Shown: in pieces, positions 26,001 to 35,700 of the stretch
How positions within the stretch are numbered: position 1 is the first letter of the stretch
How the letters are laid out: every line of letters starts with the position of its first letter
Assembly: GCA_009760855.2 (NCBI GenBank)
Contig: WPIO01000029.1
Location: 1,246,001 to 1,310,000 of the forward strand
From: Cristatella mucedo
Lineage: Eukaryota > Bryozoa > Phylactolaemata > Cristatellidae
Direction: 5' to 3'
DNA: 64,000 bases
Made by a program: the position numbers and the translations under genes
Notes under the pieces: generated by a model
What the model was told of the DNA's origin: nothing
The model's input: the letters and a program-made list of their open reading frames with translations, nothing else
Databases searched by the model: none

Positions 26001-28691
26001 TCAAACTGGGTAACTCGATTGGTGCCTTCATTTCCGAACAGTCCCAGCAGAGGTTGCAAAGTTCTATTATGGTATGTAATTCAATTTATCGTGAGATAAC
26101 CAACGCAAGATAACCTTATGCAAACATGTTTGTCACAATTGGAAGCCTATTTACTTAAGGTGAGCATATTTGGGTCTTCGTGGAATTATTTATCCTGAAA
26201 GTGATTCCTTGGCAACCTTTACGCTAGCGTGCAAATTACTTATAGTTCATGCATGAGCATTAATAGCTGAAAATGTTGACAACCAGAATGAATATTTTGA
26301 TAAGATGAATTACTCGACTAAAAGCCTTCTTGGCCTAACCAAAACTTTAATAGTATAGCCACAAGCGGTAATTCGATGTTTTTCTCTGATATAGGCTTGT
26401 TGAGCTAACTTTCAAAAACTTGCAAAGCTCTACATAAGCAATATTTGCTAATTAATCCTCGCGGCCACTTACAAGATCACCCCAGGCTTCGATCTGGCGA
26501 TCTGTTGATATTGTGAAAGTTCAAAAGTGCCATCCAGTCGACTCATAACTTTTTCCTTTTCTTAGTGTAAAGACAGTCTAGTAATTGGAAACAATGTCCA
26601 ATTATTTGTTTTCAAGGGTGAACATGGAATAACCAACCGCCTTGGCTATTACCACCTCCTGCTGTTTACATCACGAGGCTTGCAAGGTGGTGGGACCCGT
26701 ATCCATAAATAAACCTGCTGATCGTTACCCTTTCGTATTATTTGAAAGTTTTAAGACCTAGTAACTCAGTTTAGGGTACGCCAGACTCGATACCTTTTTC
26801 AATGCATAATTTATATTCACTTTGCTATTGTTTGCGAGTACATCATAATTATTTTGGAAGCAACTGTATTTACAAAAACAAATATTTTAACGATACCGAT
26901 AATTAGCTACTGCCCAAAATGCCATTGTACTTCTCTCAATGGAGACCATTTTGATCAAAAGTAGTCGTAAAATCTATCCATTTTGATCAAAAGTAGTTGT
27001 AAAATCTATCAGTGCAGTGTGCAGCCTAACTAATTAACAAGGCGAATAATGCACATCTGAAGTGCTGCATTATTTGTGACTCCATCAAGTACCTATTCGA
27101 AAAAGCTTATATTACTCTATGTTATTATATCCTACATCAAAGACTTTATAAGAACTTCATCCTGGACTTTCCCATGCTGCTGATACTTTAAGATTTAAGC
27201 AATATCAAGTTAAAGACAGCAATTTGGAAGTTAATTGATGCTTAGCTAACAAGTCATTTGATTATTTATTAGATCTCTTCGAGCTAAACATAGCGATTTA
27301 TCTCTATATTGAATCTCTGGATCTATCTATCTATAGATATATCTCTAGATTTAGATCTAAAGCTGGAATAAAGGCATTGCATTACTTCGTGATGCCATTT
27401 TGAGATCATAAGCATTCCCTATCCCTTATATGCTAACGTCTGAATATACTGGTCGCACAAATTTACCAACCGACTAAACTTTAGCAAAGAGCGACCATGT
27501 TAAAGTAACAAAAATGGGTAAGTTGTTCAGATTTTCAAAAAGTCCATTGATTAATTTGTGGAGCTTACATCAGTCTTACACAAATTAGTCTTGTATTCAT
27601 GTATGACCGGATCCGCATCCCCTCTTTATACATCTCTCACCTGTATTACCACCTCTGTCATCAGTCTGTATATCAACCCCCACACTTGGCTTCGCCACCA
27701 TCATCCTCACAGATTGTGTCTGCCTTTCTTCTTTGACATCCCTATTTGCTCACATGTCACTCGTCGGCTCCATCCAAAATCAACCTGTTGTATCTGCAAA
27801 CTTCGCTCCTTTCTATCCGTCTTCACTTCTCTCTGTCCCGTCTGTTTCCTTCTTCCTGCTCACTTCATCGTCATATCAGCCTTGGATTCGGCATTAGGGC
27901 ACTCTACTTTCAATAATATTTACTTTGTTCACTTCATTCAACAACCTACGTTTTTCTTTCATTATCTCATACTCCTCCTTGCAATCGCATTCCGCCTACA
28001 CAGTCGCTTAAGTCAATTTCTCTGTCCTTATGAAGTAAAGAAGTATATGAAATGAAGAGTGCATGAATAAATTTGAGTAAAGTCAAGTGAACGGGGTGTA
28101 GGTGTGGAGATTTATTTTTGAGGTTGCGACCTCTGTATCCTTGCAGCTCCACTTGGAGCTGCTCGCTTCTTGGAAAGGTCAGTAACGGTCGGCGGGCTGG
28201 AACTACCCAGCGGCAGCTTTGTATTTCCCAACATTTACAATATCCACATGAACAAGTCATATTGGAAAGACCCTGAAGTGTTTCGACCTGAGCGCTGGAT
28301 TGACGATAAAGGTTTGCTGGTCAAGCATGACTACTACCTTCCGTTCTTAATCGGTAAGGGTATCAGAGCGCTATAAAGCCTGTATTCAGAAGTGCATTCA
28401 TCGGCAGCAGCTGCAAGCTGCATTCTTAAACTAACTGGTGGTGAAAGGTTGCATTAACTGCAAATAATTGCATTGTTTTCTAGAAAAGGCTCGTTCCTAA
28501 ATGTTGTAGGTCGGAGAGTTTGTCTAGGAGAGTCGCTCGCCAAGACGGAATTATTCCTCGTTCTTGTCATACTCTTACAGCGATTCCGATTTTCGGTGCC
28601 AGCCGGTCAGGCATCACCTTCACTACAAGCTTTGGTAAACAGTACAAGGGCTCCGATTCCATACGAAGTCTGTGCTATTCCGATTAAATGA
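13717..28691 (+). CDS. P450-1: cytochrome P450, clan 2 (CYP2-like), 8 exons, 493 aa
   Basis: A membrane-bound heme monooxygenase; substrate unknown. CDS join: 13717-14068, 15311-15539, 18192-18318, 19547-19697, 20901-21037, 24182-24278, 28147-28353, 28510-28691. All introns are GT-AG and the frame is unbroken to TGA at 28689. Visible in order: a hydrophobic anchor (residues 11-26) and PPGP hinge (35-38), indicating an ER protein with a cytosolic catalytic domain; I-helix AGTETT (300-305); K-helix EVLR (357-360); PERW (412-415); heme signature F431-G440 with ligand Cys438. The C-helix WxxxR is changed to H127-x3-R131. Length fits the family. The frame is open to an earlier ATG at 13654, but 13717 places the anchor like P450-2; ATG 13720 is also possible. 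Exon and phase pattern match P450-2 downstream, a tandem duplicate. CYP2, CYP1 and CYP17 families cannot be separated by eye. Confidence 0.95.
14121..14334. repeat. 31-bp minisatellite, about 7 copies
   Basis: Seven head-to-tail units of 31 bp (starting 14121, 14152, 14183, 14214, 14245, 14276, 14307). Two versions differ in the middle, one with GGGAGAGCTCCAGCC and one with GGGCAGGCTCTAGCC, and they partly alternate. It lies in intron 1 of P450-1, only 52 bp past the exon 1 donor. The frame stays open across it by chance, giving repetitive open frames. Confidence 0.95.
14661..15158 (+). mobile_element. LINE-A copy in P450-1 intron 1
   Basis: A 3' end of LINE-A in the gene's own orientation: coding tail [20 protein letters not shown] with frameshifts, 3' UTR, and an (ATT)n tail ending at 15158. 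That is about 150 bp before exon 2. Confidence 0.85.
15311..15539 (+). CDS. P450-1 exon 2
   Basis: 229 bases after acceptor TTTTCTGTAG. Begins [14 protein letters not shown], the C-helix, with His127 where the family normally has Trp, and ends SICFGNR. Donor GTAAGT; phase 2. Confidence 0.93.
16035..16086. repeat. 26-bp perfect tandem duplication
   Basis: ACCTGAGGCAAATGTTCGAT plus six more bases is repeated exactly at 16035 and 16061, inside intron 2 of P450-1. A recent local duplication. Confidence 0.9.
16757..17453 (+). mobile_element. LINE-A copy in P450-1 intron 2
   Basis: The best-preserved LINE-A 3' part here. An open frame from 16817 codes [13 protein letters not shown] (RT thumb), [16 protein letters not shown], then [10 protein letters not shown] and [18 protein letters not shown], with a stop at 17219. 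A full 3' UTR and (ATT)n tail end at 17453. It is intact over about 700 bp but lacks the RT palm and endonuclease. Similarity begins just upstream in the [10 protein letters not shown] segment. Confidence 0.9.
18192..18318 (+). CDS. P450-1 exon 3
   Basis: 127 bases after acceptor CTCTTGCAG. Codes FSYHEEEF to [11 protein letters not shown], the F-helix approach. Donor GTAAGT; phase 0. Confidence 0.9.
19547..19697 (+). CDS. P450-1 exon 4
   Basis: 151 bases after acceptor TGTCTTCAG. Codes the G-helix region ending [23 protein letters not shown]. Donor GTAAGT; phase 1. The length equals P450-2 exon 4, which confirms the boundaries. Confidence 0.9.
20103..20480 (-). mobile_element. Possible LTR-retrotransposon gag remnant
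   Basis: A GC-richer patch in intron 4 of P450-1 with overlapping minus-strand frames. The frame at 20103-20333 has C..SWHGLK....[21 protein letters not shown], whose spacing recalls the C..C-H...KSV..R...L region before a zinc knuckle in BEL/Pao-type gag. A second frame (20140-20409) overlaps. The match is loose and the frames are broken; it could instead be unrelated. Confidence 0.25.
20901..21037 (+). CDS. P450-1 exon 5
   Basis: 137 bases after acceptor TTTTTTACAG. Carries the I-helix oxygen-activation motif AGTETT (300-305) and ends EKAREEINA. Donor GTGAGT; phase 0. Confidence 0.94.
22227..22268. repeat. 14-bp tandem repeat, 3 copies
   Basis: TAGCTTGTTGTACC is repeated three times, the middle copy with one change, in intron 5 of P450-1. 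Confidence 0.9.
22927..23015 (+). repeat. Dispersed duplicate, copy 1
   Basis: About 90 bp beginning TGCTCTTGAAGCTTAAAGGG and ending ATAATGAGAGCTCA. It recurs at 25192-25280 with about seven differences. Both copies lie in introns 5 and 6 of P450-1. Not a family I recognise. Confidence 0.8.
23238..23445 (-). mobile_element. SINE2 copy (tRNA-derived)
   Basis: On the minus strand, an A-box-like TGGCTCACTAGGTAAGG and a perfect B box GGGTTCGAATCCC are spaced as in a tRNA. A unique body of about 100 bp (GCCACTGCAAGCGGTGGTGATAG) and a (TTTAT)n tail follow. The tRNA-like half does not close an acceptor stem, so it is a SINE rather than a tRNA gene. Related copies: 41662-41855, and diverged ones at 37485 and 46680. 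Confidence 0.8.
24182..24278 (+). CDS. P450-1 exon 6
   Basis: 97 bases after acceptor TTTGTATTAAG, which has a weak pyrimidine tract. Carries the K-helix motif EVLR. Donor GTAAGT; phase 1. The equal-length partner exon in P450-2 supports it. Confidence 0.9.
25128..25191 (-). mobile_element. LINE-B 3'-terminal fragment
   Basis: GCCGTCTGTAACTCCACAAA and the following bases match the extreme 3' end of LINE-B (compare 40020-40080). The 90-bp dispersed duplicate follows without a gap. Confidence 0.7.
25192..25280 (+). repeat. Dispersed duplicate, copy 2
   Basis: Second copy of the 90-bp sequence at 22927-23015. It joins the 3' end of a LINE-B fragment directly, which suggests that the 90-bp unit was carried with, or lies next to, a LINE-B end. 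Confidence 0.8.
25369..25788 (+). CDS. Unrecognised 139-aa open frame in P450-1 intron 6
   Basis: An unusually long open frame for AT-rich intron DNA. It starts [18 protein letters not shown], which could be a signal peptide or anchor, and includes a Cys cluster ([14 protein letters not shown]). There is no stop for 420 bases, no motif I know, and no obvious promoter or polyA signal. It may be chance, a piece of an unknown repeat, or an exon of a nested gene. I assign no function. Confidence 0.2.
   Translation: MYTRLLFLQIIIICRVSCHTSVMHVMTASELQLFIVQGRCYADGASCSCKATSKLEISVYFKLQPQLRLVVDDEPVKHNKHSGNSPMFGATVLKLGLYWNLEKNESFSVPLPLSYIWHHSILFMDVRVERGSLLPYAHE
26946..27009. repeat. 32-bp tandem duplication
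   Basis: CCATTTTGATCAAAAGTAGT plus 12 bases is repeated at 26946 and 26978 with one substitution. P450-1 intron 6. Confidence 0.9.
27558..28055. other. Pyrimidine-rich stretch in P450-1 intron 6
   Basis: The plus strand is dominated by C and T for about 450 bp, which leaves a chance open frame of 165 aa rich in Leu, Ser, Phe and His. No domain is seen. The strand asymmetry is odd because it ends about 100 bp before exon 7, far longer than a splice-site pyrimidine tract. Confidence 0.5.
28147..28353 (+). CDS. P450-1 exon 7
   Basis: 207 bases after acceptor TATCCTTGCAG. Codes APLGAARF, the beta strands, FRPERWID and PFLI up to the Gly of the heme signature. Donor GTAAGG; phase 1. Confidence 0.93.
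28510..28691 (+). CDS. P450-1 exon 8 (heme-Cys exon)
   Basis: 182 bases after acceptor ATGTTGTAG. Codes [15 protein letters not shown] with the heme-ligand Cys438, and ends [13 protein letters not shown], a C-terminus typical of CYP2-like enzymes. The intron splits the heme signature within its Gly codon. Confidence 0.94.
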
Positions 28692-28711
28692 AATTTCCTT
28701 TCCATCAAGAG

Positions 28712-28717
28712 TATAAA
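28712..28717 (+). terminator. Possible polyA signal of P450-1 (TATAAA)
   Basis: No AATAAA is found within about 170 bp after the stop codon. TATAAA, a known variant, lies 20 bp after the stop. Weak and unusually close. Confidence 0.2.
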
Positions 28718-31039
28718 TATTTACTTCATGATTTCAAGAATATCGATGCACGGTACATTTCTTATGTGATTTCGTAAACACACCTGAAAAGGCTGATTTG
28801 AGGTACATACATTGTAGTAGCTTACTCTTCTTAATTTTTTTGGAATAGACACATCGTGCATGCCACCACCTAATTTCCTTGCAATCTTTTGCATTGGCGT
28901 CTTGTTTCTTGTCATTTTGAGAGGCGGCTATTTTTTTCTAACCAGATCACAAATGTCTAAAAGCCGGTTTTGCATGTCTGTAAGATACTATGAATCGATT
29001 GCTAATCACGTGGCTGTTCAATCGGTAGCATTCCTGTCAAACGATCTGCCGCTATACTCAGTTCCCTACCCCGAATCAATCGTGTGGAAGTGTACTCGAT
29101 AAAGTCATACTCTGCTGAACGGATATCATCAGCTAAGGTGAAAAACGGGTCCCAATAATCCCGTGCTTACCAAAGCACTCTGCTAATGTCCTAAGCCACC
29201 GAGGAACTAAATCGTTGCACCATTCCAGCCAACCAGGGATGTCGAGGCGTGGTCACAGCTGTGCAGGTATCAGAGCCCTCAACTGCCGTTTGGGTGGGTA
29301 CCCATGGGCAACGATTGCTAAAGTTCGCCCGCCCTGCCCATCCATACCCACTTTTCACCCAGAAGTTCCGTCGCTGGACCATCCATACCCATACACTTAC
29401 CCATGCCCAAATTGCCTTGTCCTTGCCAGAGACGTTGTCTCGGATCACATGTGGAGGCGTCTCGCCATCAGCCGGCTCCTTCTTCAGTTCGCTCTCAATC
29501 GTGGTTGCCTTGACTTTCAAGGTGATTCCGATGTATTATGCGATATCGATTTGAACTTCAAAAGCCCGACCCTATCCCGATCTGACGCCCGTTTGTGGTT
29601 AATCCCGGCCGAAAACTCTGCGAAAAACTCTCGGCTATTACTCCCCAAAAACTGTGGGCTGACCCGGGCTTTTGAACTCCTAAAGGCACCCTTAAGTGGA
29701 ATTTGTATAAGGCAGGTCAATACCCACGAACTTCCACCCGTAAGAACGCAGACGCCACCAACTCCCACCCAGGAATGGATGTGTATGAGCACAGGTACCC
29801 CGATTGAGGGCTGTGGTGGGTATCCAACACCATGCTGAATTTTGAAAATGCAGTTGATTCAAAGCAACCTCCCTAGTCAGAGATTAATCCGAAAGACCCG
29901 CCAGTCCTTTAGAAGAAGTGACTGCATGCCTGGCTACTGCGGTAGCCTCGTCATCGCATTGGCTTCTGGCCACTTAGTAAAATTTATCAATTAAAACACA
30001 TATATATATACTTTTTGCCCAGCTATGCGGTAGTCAGAAGGCCAACACAATTAGATAATAACACGATAATAGGTTTTACCGTGCTCTGTGCGGTGGTTCC
30101 TTATGTGGAATTACACGCCCGGTAGAAATTCCATCATTCCTCTTCATCCTTACACACATTAACATAATAGAACCGCTTCGCCAAACGATCAAGCGTAATG
30201 TTATCCCAAGGTATCCACCCGTGTACTTATTGTTCGCTTCTGTCACAACTATGCGCCTAACTTTGGGAGTCTTGGTCTGTTATGTTACGGTTAAATGGTT
30301 ATGGTTAAAGTTATGGTTAGACTATTCGTTGATTCCCCTTTCTTTGTAGAAATCCCTGACGGAGTGTAAACATGGCCTATTGTGACAAGTAGTATATTGC
30401 CCTTGCAATGGTGAGAAACATTCTTCCAAGGCGTGCAAATGCTGTTTCCACGAATCCTCTATATCGGTAGCTACTTGCCCTAATCCTACTTCTGCTGCTG
30501 TAGCATATCAACCAAAGCATCTACAGAATCTTCAATCAGATTATAGTAGCAAACAGCGATACCTAGATCTATTTTCCTTACTGGCACTATTGTTAGACTA
30601 AAACTGTCATGGTCCACATCTTAAACTCTTGGCATTCCCCTTAGCACGTTACGACTGTATGTTGCTTCTGGTTATATTAATTTAACTGTCTAACCAACTC
30701 AGCATTTCGTCTTCCTTGGTCTGTGAGCATATGAATTCATATAGGTATGAATGGTCGGTGAGATTGATATGTGAGTCCCATACAGATATAGAAAGAATCA
30801 ACATGTGAATTTTAATTATTGCTAGCACTTCCATCCTGTTAAAACACTAGTTTCGCTGTTAACTAGTCCGTGCTTTGCTGAAATAAGCCACTTCTTATTC
30901 ACCTCCACCTAACCATGGGAACAGCAATCACTAATGGGATAGCTGCTGGCATCGTAAAGTAGTTTCGAAAGAACAAAGATCTGGATAATTACTTTATGAC
31001 CACGTACAGCTAATATTTTAAATATTTGAACAACTTATA
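28718..31039. other. Intergenic after P450-1; GC-richer part with open frames at 29215-29838
   Basis: Most of it is featureless. At 29215-29838 a 207-aa plus frame and two minus frames (109 and 91 aa) overlap in GC-richer sequence with repeated ATACCCA words. I recognise no domain in any of them. Around 30288-30322 there is a short run of GGTTATGGTTA-like repeats. Confidence 0.45.
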
Positions 31040-32040
31040 GTACCTTAGACGGAGGAGCTTCTCCCTGCAGGGGCTACCCACGACTTTCGGTTCAGGAACG
31101 GGGACTCTTCGGCTTCCTACCCGGAAACGGCGTCCAAGAAGCACAGCTTCCCCAATGCCGCTAGTTCTTTTCGCACAATGCCGAGGTCCGCCAGGCATGC
31201 TTAATTATCCGGCCACCAGCTTGCACAATTCGCCGACTACGAAGCCGACCGGTAGCCAACGGTCAAGAAAGACCGAGCTATGGCCGGTACTTGTCAACCT
31301 TTTCCCCGGCCGCCACCACCCGGGCATCCTTGCTATCGTCAAATGGCATCGTTAAGTCGACAATGATCGCGCCTGTGCCATTGTCGATGACCTGGTCCGG
31401 CTCTCAAGCCAAACCCTCGGCAAGTGGAAAAGCTAGACCTGCCCGTAGACAGGAGAGGGAGGTGGCCGTAAGAGCCCCGATCAGGCCATCCACAAACCAG
31501 GTTGTGGCGAGTCTTTATTGCTTGCAGCATCGGCAGACTGTGGCCTAGAACGTAGCAGGCGGTCTCAGCCTCAGTGCGGCAAAGGCGGCAGTTGGCGACC
31601 GTTCCTGGGTACGACCGACTCCTTGCAGCGCCCACTGGCAGCACGTTCAGGTGAGCGTGGCGAACGAGCCACCAGGCCCGAAACGACAGGCCAAGACCCG
31701 CGGTCTGAAACTGGCTGTGGGTACAGAACCTGTCCGTGGCACCACCAGGACGTGTGAGCCGGCCAGCGAGATGCAGCAGGAAAGACGCTTAAGGCATCGT
31801 CACGAATCCACCCACAACGAGGGTGGGCCGACCCTGTTTCCAGGGCCGAAGGCGTCTGGCCTCAGCTACCGTGAGTGGTTCTCGTCAGACGAAGTCGTGT
31901 AGCTCACGCTCTAAAAGGCCCGGTCGAGGCGGCGGCGATCGCCACGTCGAACGTGCGCGTCGGGGAAGCTCAGCATGTGATAGGCATGAGTGATTCGGAG
32001 GATCGCCGAGTTGGTCGCTAATGTTTTCTGCAGTTTTTTC
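31040..32040 (-). mobile_element. R2/NeSL-type LINE remnant with restriction-like endonuclease
   Basis: On the minus strand, an arginine-rich post-RT segment comes first (about 31920-32020). Then a zinc-knuckle-like CRLC.TEAETACYVLGHSL followed by TRHNLVC (about 31490-31590), and PDQVIDNGTGAIIVDLTMPF continuing to GEKVDKY (about 31285-31400). This order, Cys-His knuckle then PD...D..V-D-T, is that of the C-terminal restriction-like endonuclease of early-branching non-LTR elements (R2, NeSL, Hero and relatives). Stops and frameshifts break it, and the second knuckle Cys appears lost. It is GC-rich, unlike its flanks. Confidence 0.65.
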
Positions 32041-34919
32041 AAGTAATTGAACGCTTCCTGCAGTTCAGCCTTCCCCTCCACCGATATGGCCAGTATGTAA
32101 TCACTACAGCGCTGATTGTAATAATATTAGGCTCGACTAAATAAGTCAATTGATGTTTCGGTTAGTAGAAGGCAAACATCCTAGTTACATATGAGAAACT
32201 TCTGAACCTCAGAGGATTGTATTATTTTCTACAGAGCACCGTATAGATCCCTATTCTACTTCAGGGTCTTCTGCTTGTATTTATCCGCAGCTTCAATAAT
32301 CTCTGTAGCTTTCGCTCCATACTCCCAGAGTCCTTATTCTCCGATAGCCCGTGGTTCGTAAGAAGCATTTAGATTACACTATCTCCAGTCTCGCATCTAA
32401 ATAAGTTCATTAGACAATCGAGTCGGGGGCACATTTTGATATTCCATCGCTTACTCTTACACAGCGAGGCTCATCTATCCACTGTATAACACATCACATG
32501 GTCTGATTGACCTAGCATAACTACCAAGCATAAATTGTTCACACCATTAAAAATCTGCCTTACTAAACTTTAGATTTCCCAGGCTCACCAACTTGCATCA
32601 GCACTTTCCCGAGATTTACTATATGTCACATTAAGACTCAGTAATCCAAGTGCAGGATGCACTGGGTCAATCACATCAACTACAAACACTTGGTGGCATT
32701 CGATCTTACTCCCATATGGAAATATCATCAAGTCTCCCGCTCATCTCAATGCAAGGTCCATTTATCCAAAACAAATGCCTCTAATTCAATAGTATTACGT
32801 CGTTTAACGTGAAGTTCGTGCTGAGTGCGATATCCATAAGCCAGATCTAATTACAGGCTGATATTCTTTGTCGTCAATTGTTCGTAGCATTAGCATTAGC
32901 AGAGCTTGAGAGTGGACGTGTCTAATTGCTAGTGCTGTTGGAGCTAAATTACTCGTAATTGTTGGCTGTCCTCCGACGTCAGCGTTTGCTATTTTCACAA
33001 TGCTTCCATTTCTATAGCTTCTGTGAGTGGATTCACGGACGCAAAGATGCTCTCTTAAAACGAGCCTGTTAGAAACTAGCCCTCGCCAGGTCAGCCTTCC
33101 TCGACCCAAGGGGAAAAAATGTTATAACGGCCTATTACTCGTGCCTTTTTTCAAACTTTGCAGACACTCCATAGTCAGGTCTTGTCTTCTTAATTTCATT
33201 TTAAGTCACGATACTCATGCTTACTGTCTCGTGTCACAGCTACGCGGAAAATGTCATTTTCTAGGACAGCTGGTCTCCGAATAGGTTCTATCTAGTTACT
33301 GGGTCGAAATTTCAGCTCTCCAAGATTCAGGGCCCCTTTCGGATGCTTCGCGACGGTGTCGCGTTTTCCTGCAGCTGTATACTCTTAAGAGCACGATTCT
33401 GCAGTATCCTTACGAAATAACTCGAAAATTGAGGTGGCAGCCCTCTTTCGGTCCATAATCGGCGGGCCTTTTTTCGCTATCACGGTTATGTTGACTGCAA
33501 GGTGGCTGTACGCTTACACTTGCCCCTACAATTTCCAGAGAGCTATTACCTATGAGAGCTTCACAGTAGCCTCATGCCGAAAAAGCTTTCTCGAATCTGA
33601 AAGTGACAACGTGTCAAACTCAGCTTTTTTTGGTACACTCAAATTTGCGGCTGACTACGGCTTTATCAGCCTCAGACCAGCCATCAGAGGCAGCAACACA
33701 CTGGTTACGATAAGTCTGGCACTTCGCTTCACTGTCATAAATTAGTATTTTGACTTTGGCCTTTTTGGAAATGGACGAGAGGATTATGCAAGTTTCTTTC
33801 CTCCAGTACTCTCATCCCTGGATGGCTACTTATCCTTGGCGTCGCCATCACATGCCGAACCCTTTGTTGGTTTTCACGGCTAATTTCAGGGATGATCTAA
33901 TTAACTCACTGCAACTCGCCTTTTATTATCTGAGTTACAGAAGCTGACTTACCTATAATTGGACTTCCCTATATCCGGAGCCATTAGAGGGGTGACATTC
34001 GGTTGGCTTTTTCAAGTCTCGACCACAATTAGGTGGAATTACAACGCCTGCTGACCGGCCTTGTCTAATTGGGGGGGGGCACGCTAACTGCAACTTGTTT
34101 TTTCGCGAGCCAACACCTCAGTTTATCCATGTGCCAAAATCACGGATATCAACTAGATTTTGCTCGTATTAATTTTACTTTCCACAGCAGTTTCGATTTT
34201 ATCAATCGTGCTCAAGAAGCTCTGTGTGTTTGGTAACCACTGCCTCCGAAAACTCGACAAAAGTGTTAAGCTTTTCGAGAACAGTAACTAAGTTGTCATC
34301 GGCTACAGAGCGCCTCTGAGGCTCCTAGTCAACTACAACATTAATCTGAGATTTTCAGTTTTGTCAACCCAGACCAATTTTTGGATACAAGTATCAATAG
34401 ATCAAATTGTGAAATCCATATGTAGAATTTGCACACTACAGGCTCCTACTTAGACGACCGCTGCTACCTATCGTGCGAATCAGTTTGCTGAAGTTGAGCA
34501 TGAGAATCCTGTTACCCAGTTCATTTTTGGGGCTTAAGTATCCGACAGTTTGTCGGCATTAAACAAAACACCTCTCTTGCTACGAAAAACCTTACCGGAT
34601 GTCCCCAAGCATATCGTAATTGCAATCGACTGGAAAAAACAACGAGCAATACAGTCTGACGCAGATGCTAGGTCGGCGTAAGCTCAGTCAATGCACGTAC
34701 CGGCGTAACGCGTGCTATCGATACATTTGACGCTCCTAAAACGGTAAAAATAGAGCGTACAAAATCCCGCAAAGGCCTCATCACCAACATCAATACTATA
34801 GAAAGCGCACAGAATTTCTCGTGTTATACGGTCAGTATGATATGGAGACTTCAGGCAGATAGAATACAAATGAATTGCTGCAAAAGATCAAGGCTAAGAA
34901 TCATGACCGTTGCCAAATC
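32041..34919. other. Intergenic, no gene seen
   Basis: No supported feature in 2.9 kb. Frames at 32804-33109 (minus, 101 aa) and 33434-33745 (plus, 103 aa) show no recognisable motif. Confidence 0.5.
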
Positions 34920-35052
34920 GGTTAGAGGATATTTCCCTCCCCCCTGACGTTTCCCACCTGGTGGACCCTAGGACGATTCCTCCCCCTCCAACATTTCCCC
35001 TCCCGGGGTGAGACATTTCCCCGCTATGTTTATGAATTAAAACAAAGAATGC

Positions 35053-35092
<40 letters not shown>

Positions 35093-35700
35093 GATCAAAT
35101 TAAGTTCACGCTCTATTGAAATAAAATCAGCTCAGTATAAATGGCGAATCTATAGCACGACCGACGGAGGCAATGCGGCCAGTGCTGCGGGCGCTAAGTC
35201 GGCGGCGGCGGCGGTGCAGGCAGCGGTTGACGCGCGACGCCCGGTGCAGCAACGACTGCGGTGGCGGCGGCGGTGAGGTTTGGACGGGCGGTAGCCAGCG
35301 GCGCCGATGTCGGGAGGGGCGGCGTCGGTCGAGGATACTGCTACGCGCTCGCGGCTGCTGCCGAGAGCGTCTGCTGCTGGCCTCCGGGGCAGAACTTTGA
35401 CCTTGCACTTGGGGGTCTGGCGGAAAGCAGAGCCGCAGCGACCGCATTTCTAATTAATAAAGTGTAGGAAAAGGTTAAATATTATATACTAATAATAAGT
35501 ATTAAATATAAGTAAATATTAGTAAAATAGTATATAATCTTTTTTACAAGATATAAACAAGATAGTTTATACCATGGCATTTCCATACGGGAGGGGAGAA
35601 AATGCCCTACCCCGGGGGGGGGGAATGCCCTACCTCAGGGAGAAATGTACGGGGGAAATGTCCGGGCTGAGAAAGCCCGGTAGGAATGTCCGTACCCCAC
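34920..35700. other. Composite: G-rich inverted flanks around a CpG-rich core
   Basis: Left flank (34925-35030) read on the minus strand and right flank (35585-35700) read on the plus strand both consist of G-runs separated by GGGGAAATGTC-like words. Between them lie a TA microsatellite (35055-35085) and a core (35160-35450) packed with CGG/GCG and CpG. The core is open on both strands; one minus frame reads CGRCGSAFRQTPKC, a possible zinc-ribbon-like scrap. The core ends in AT-rich DNA near AATTAATAAAGTG. The origin is unknown. Confidence 0.45.
35055..35090. repeat. (AT)n microsatellite
   Basis: About 15 AT units followed by ACACAC. Confidence 0.95.

Noticed and set aside
35585..35700. Cluster of NF-kB-like GGGGAAATGTCC sites
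   Set aside because: The words are part of a repetitive G-rich array, so a binding-site reading is not supported.
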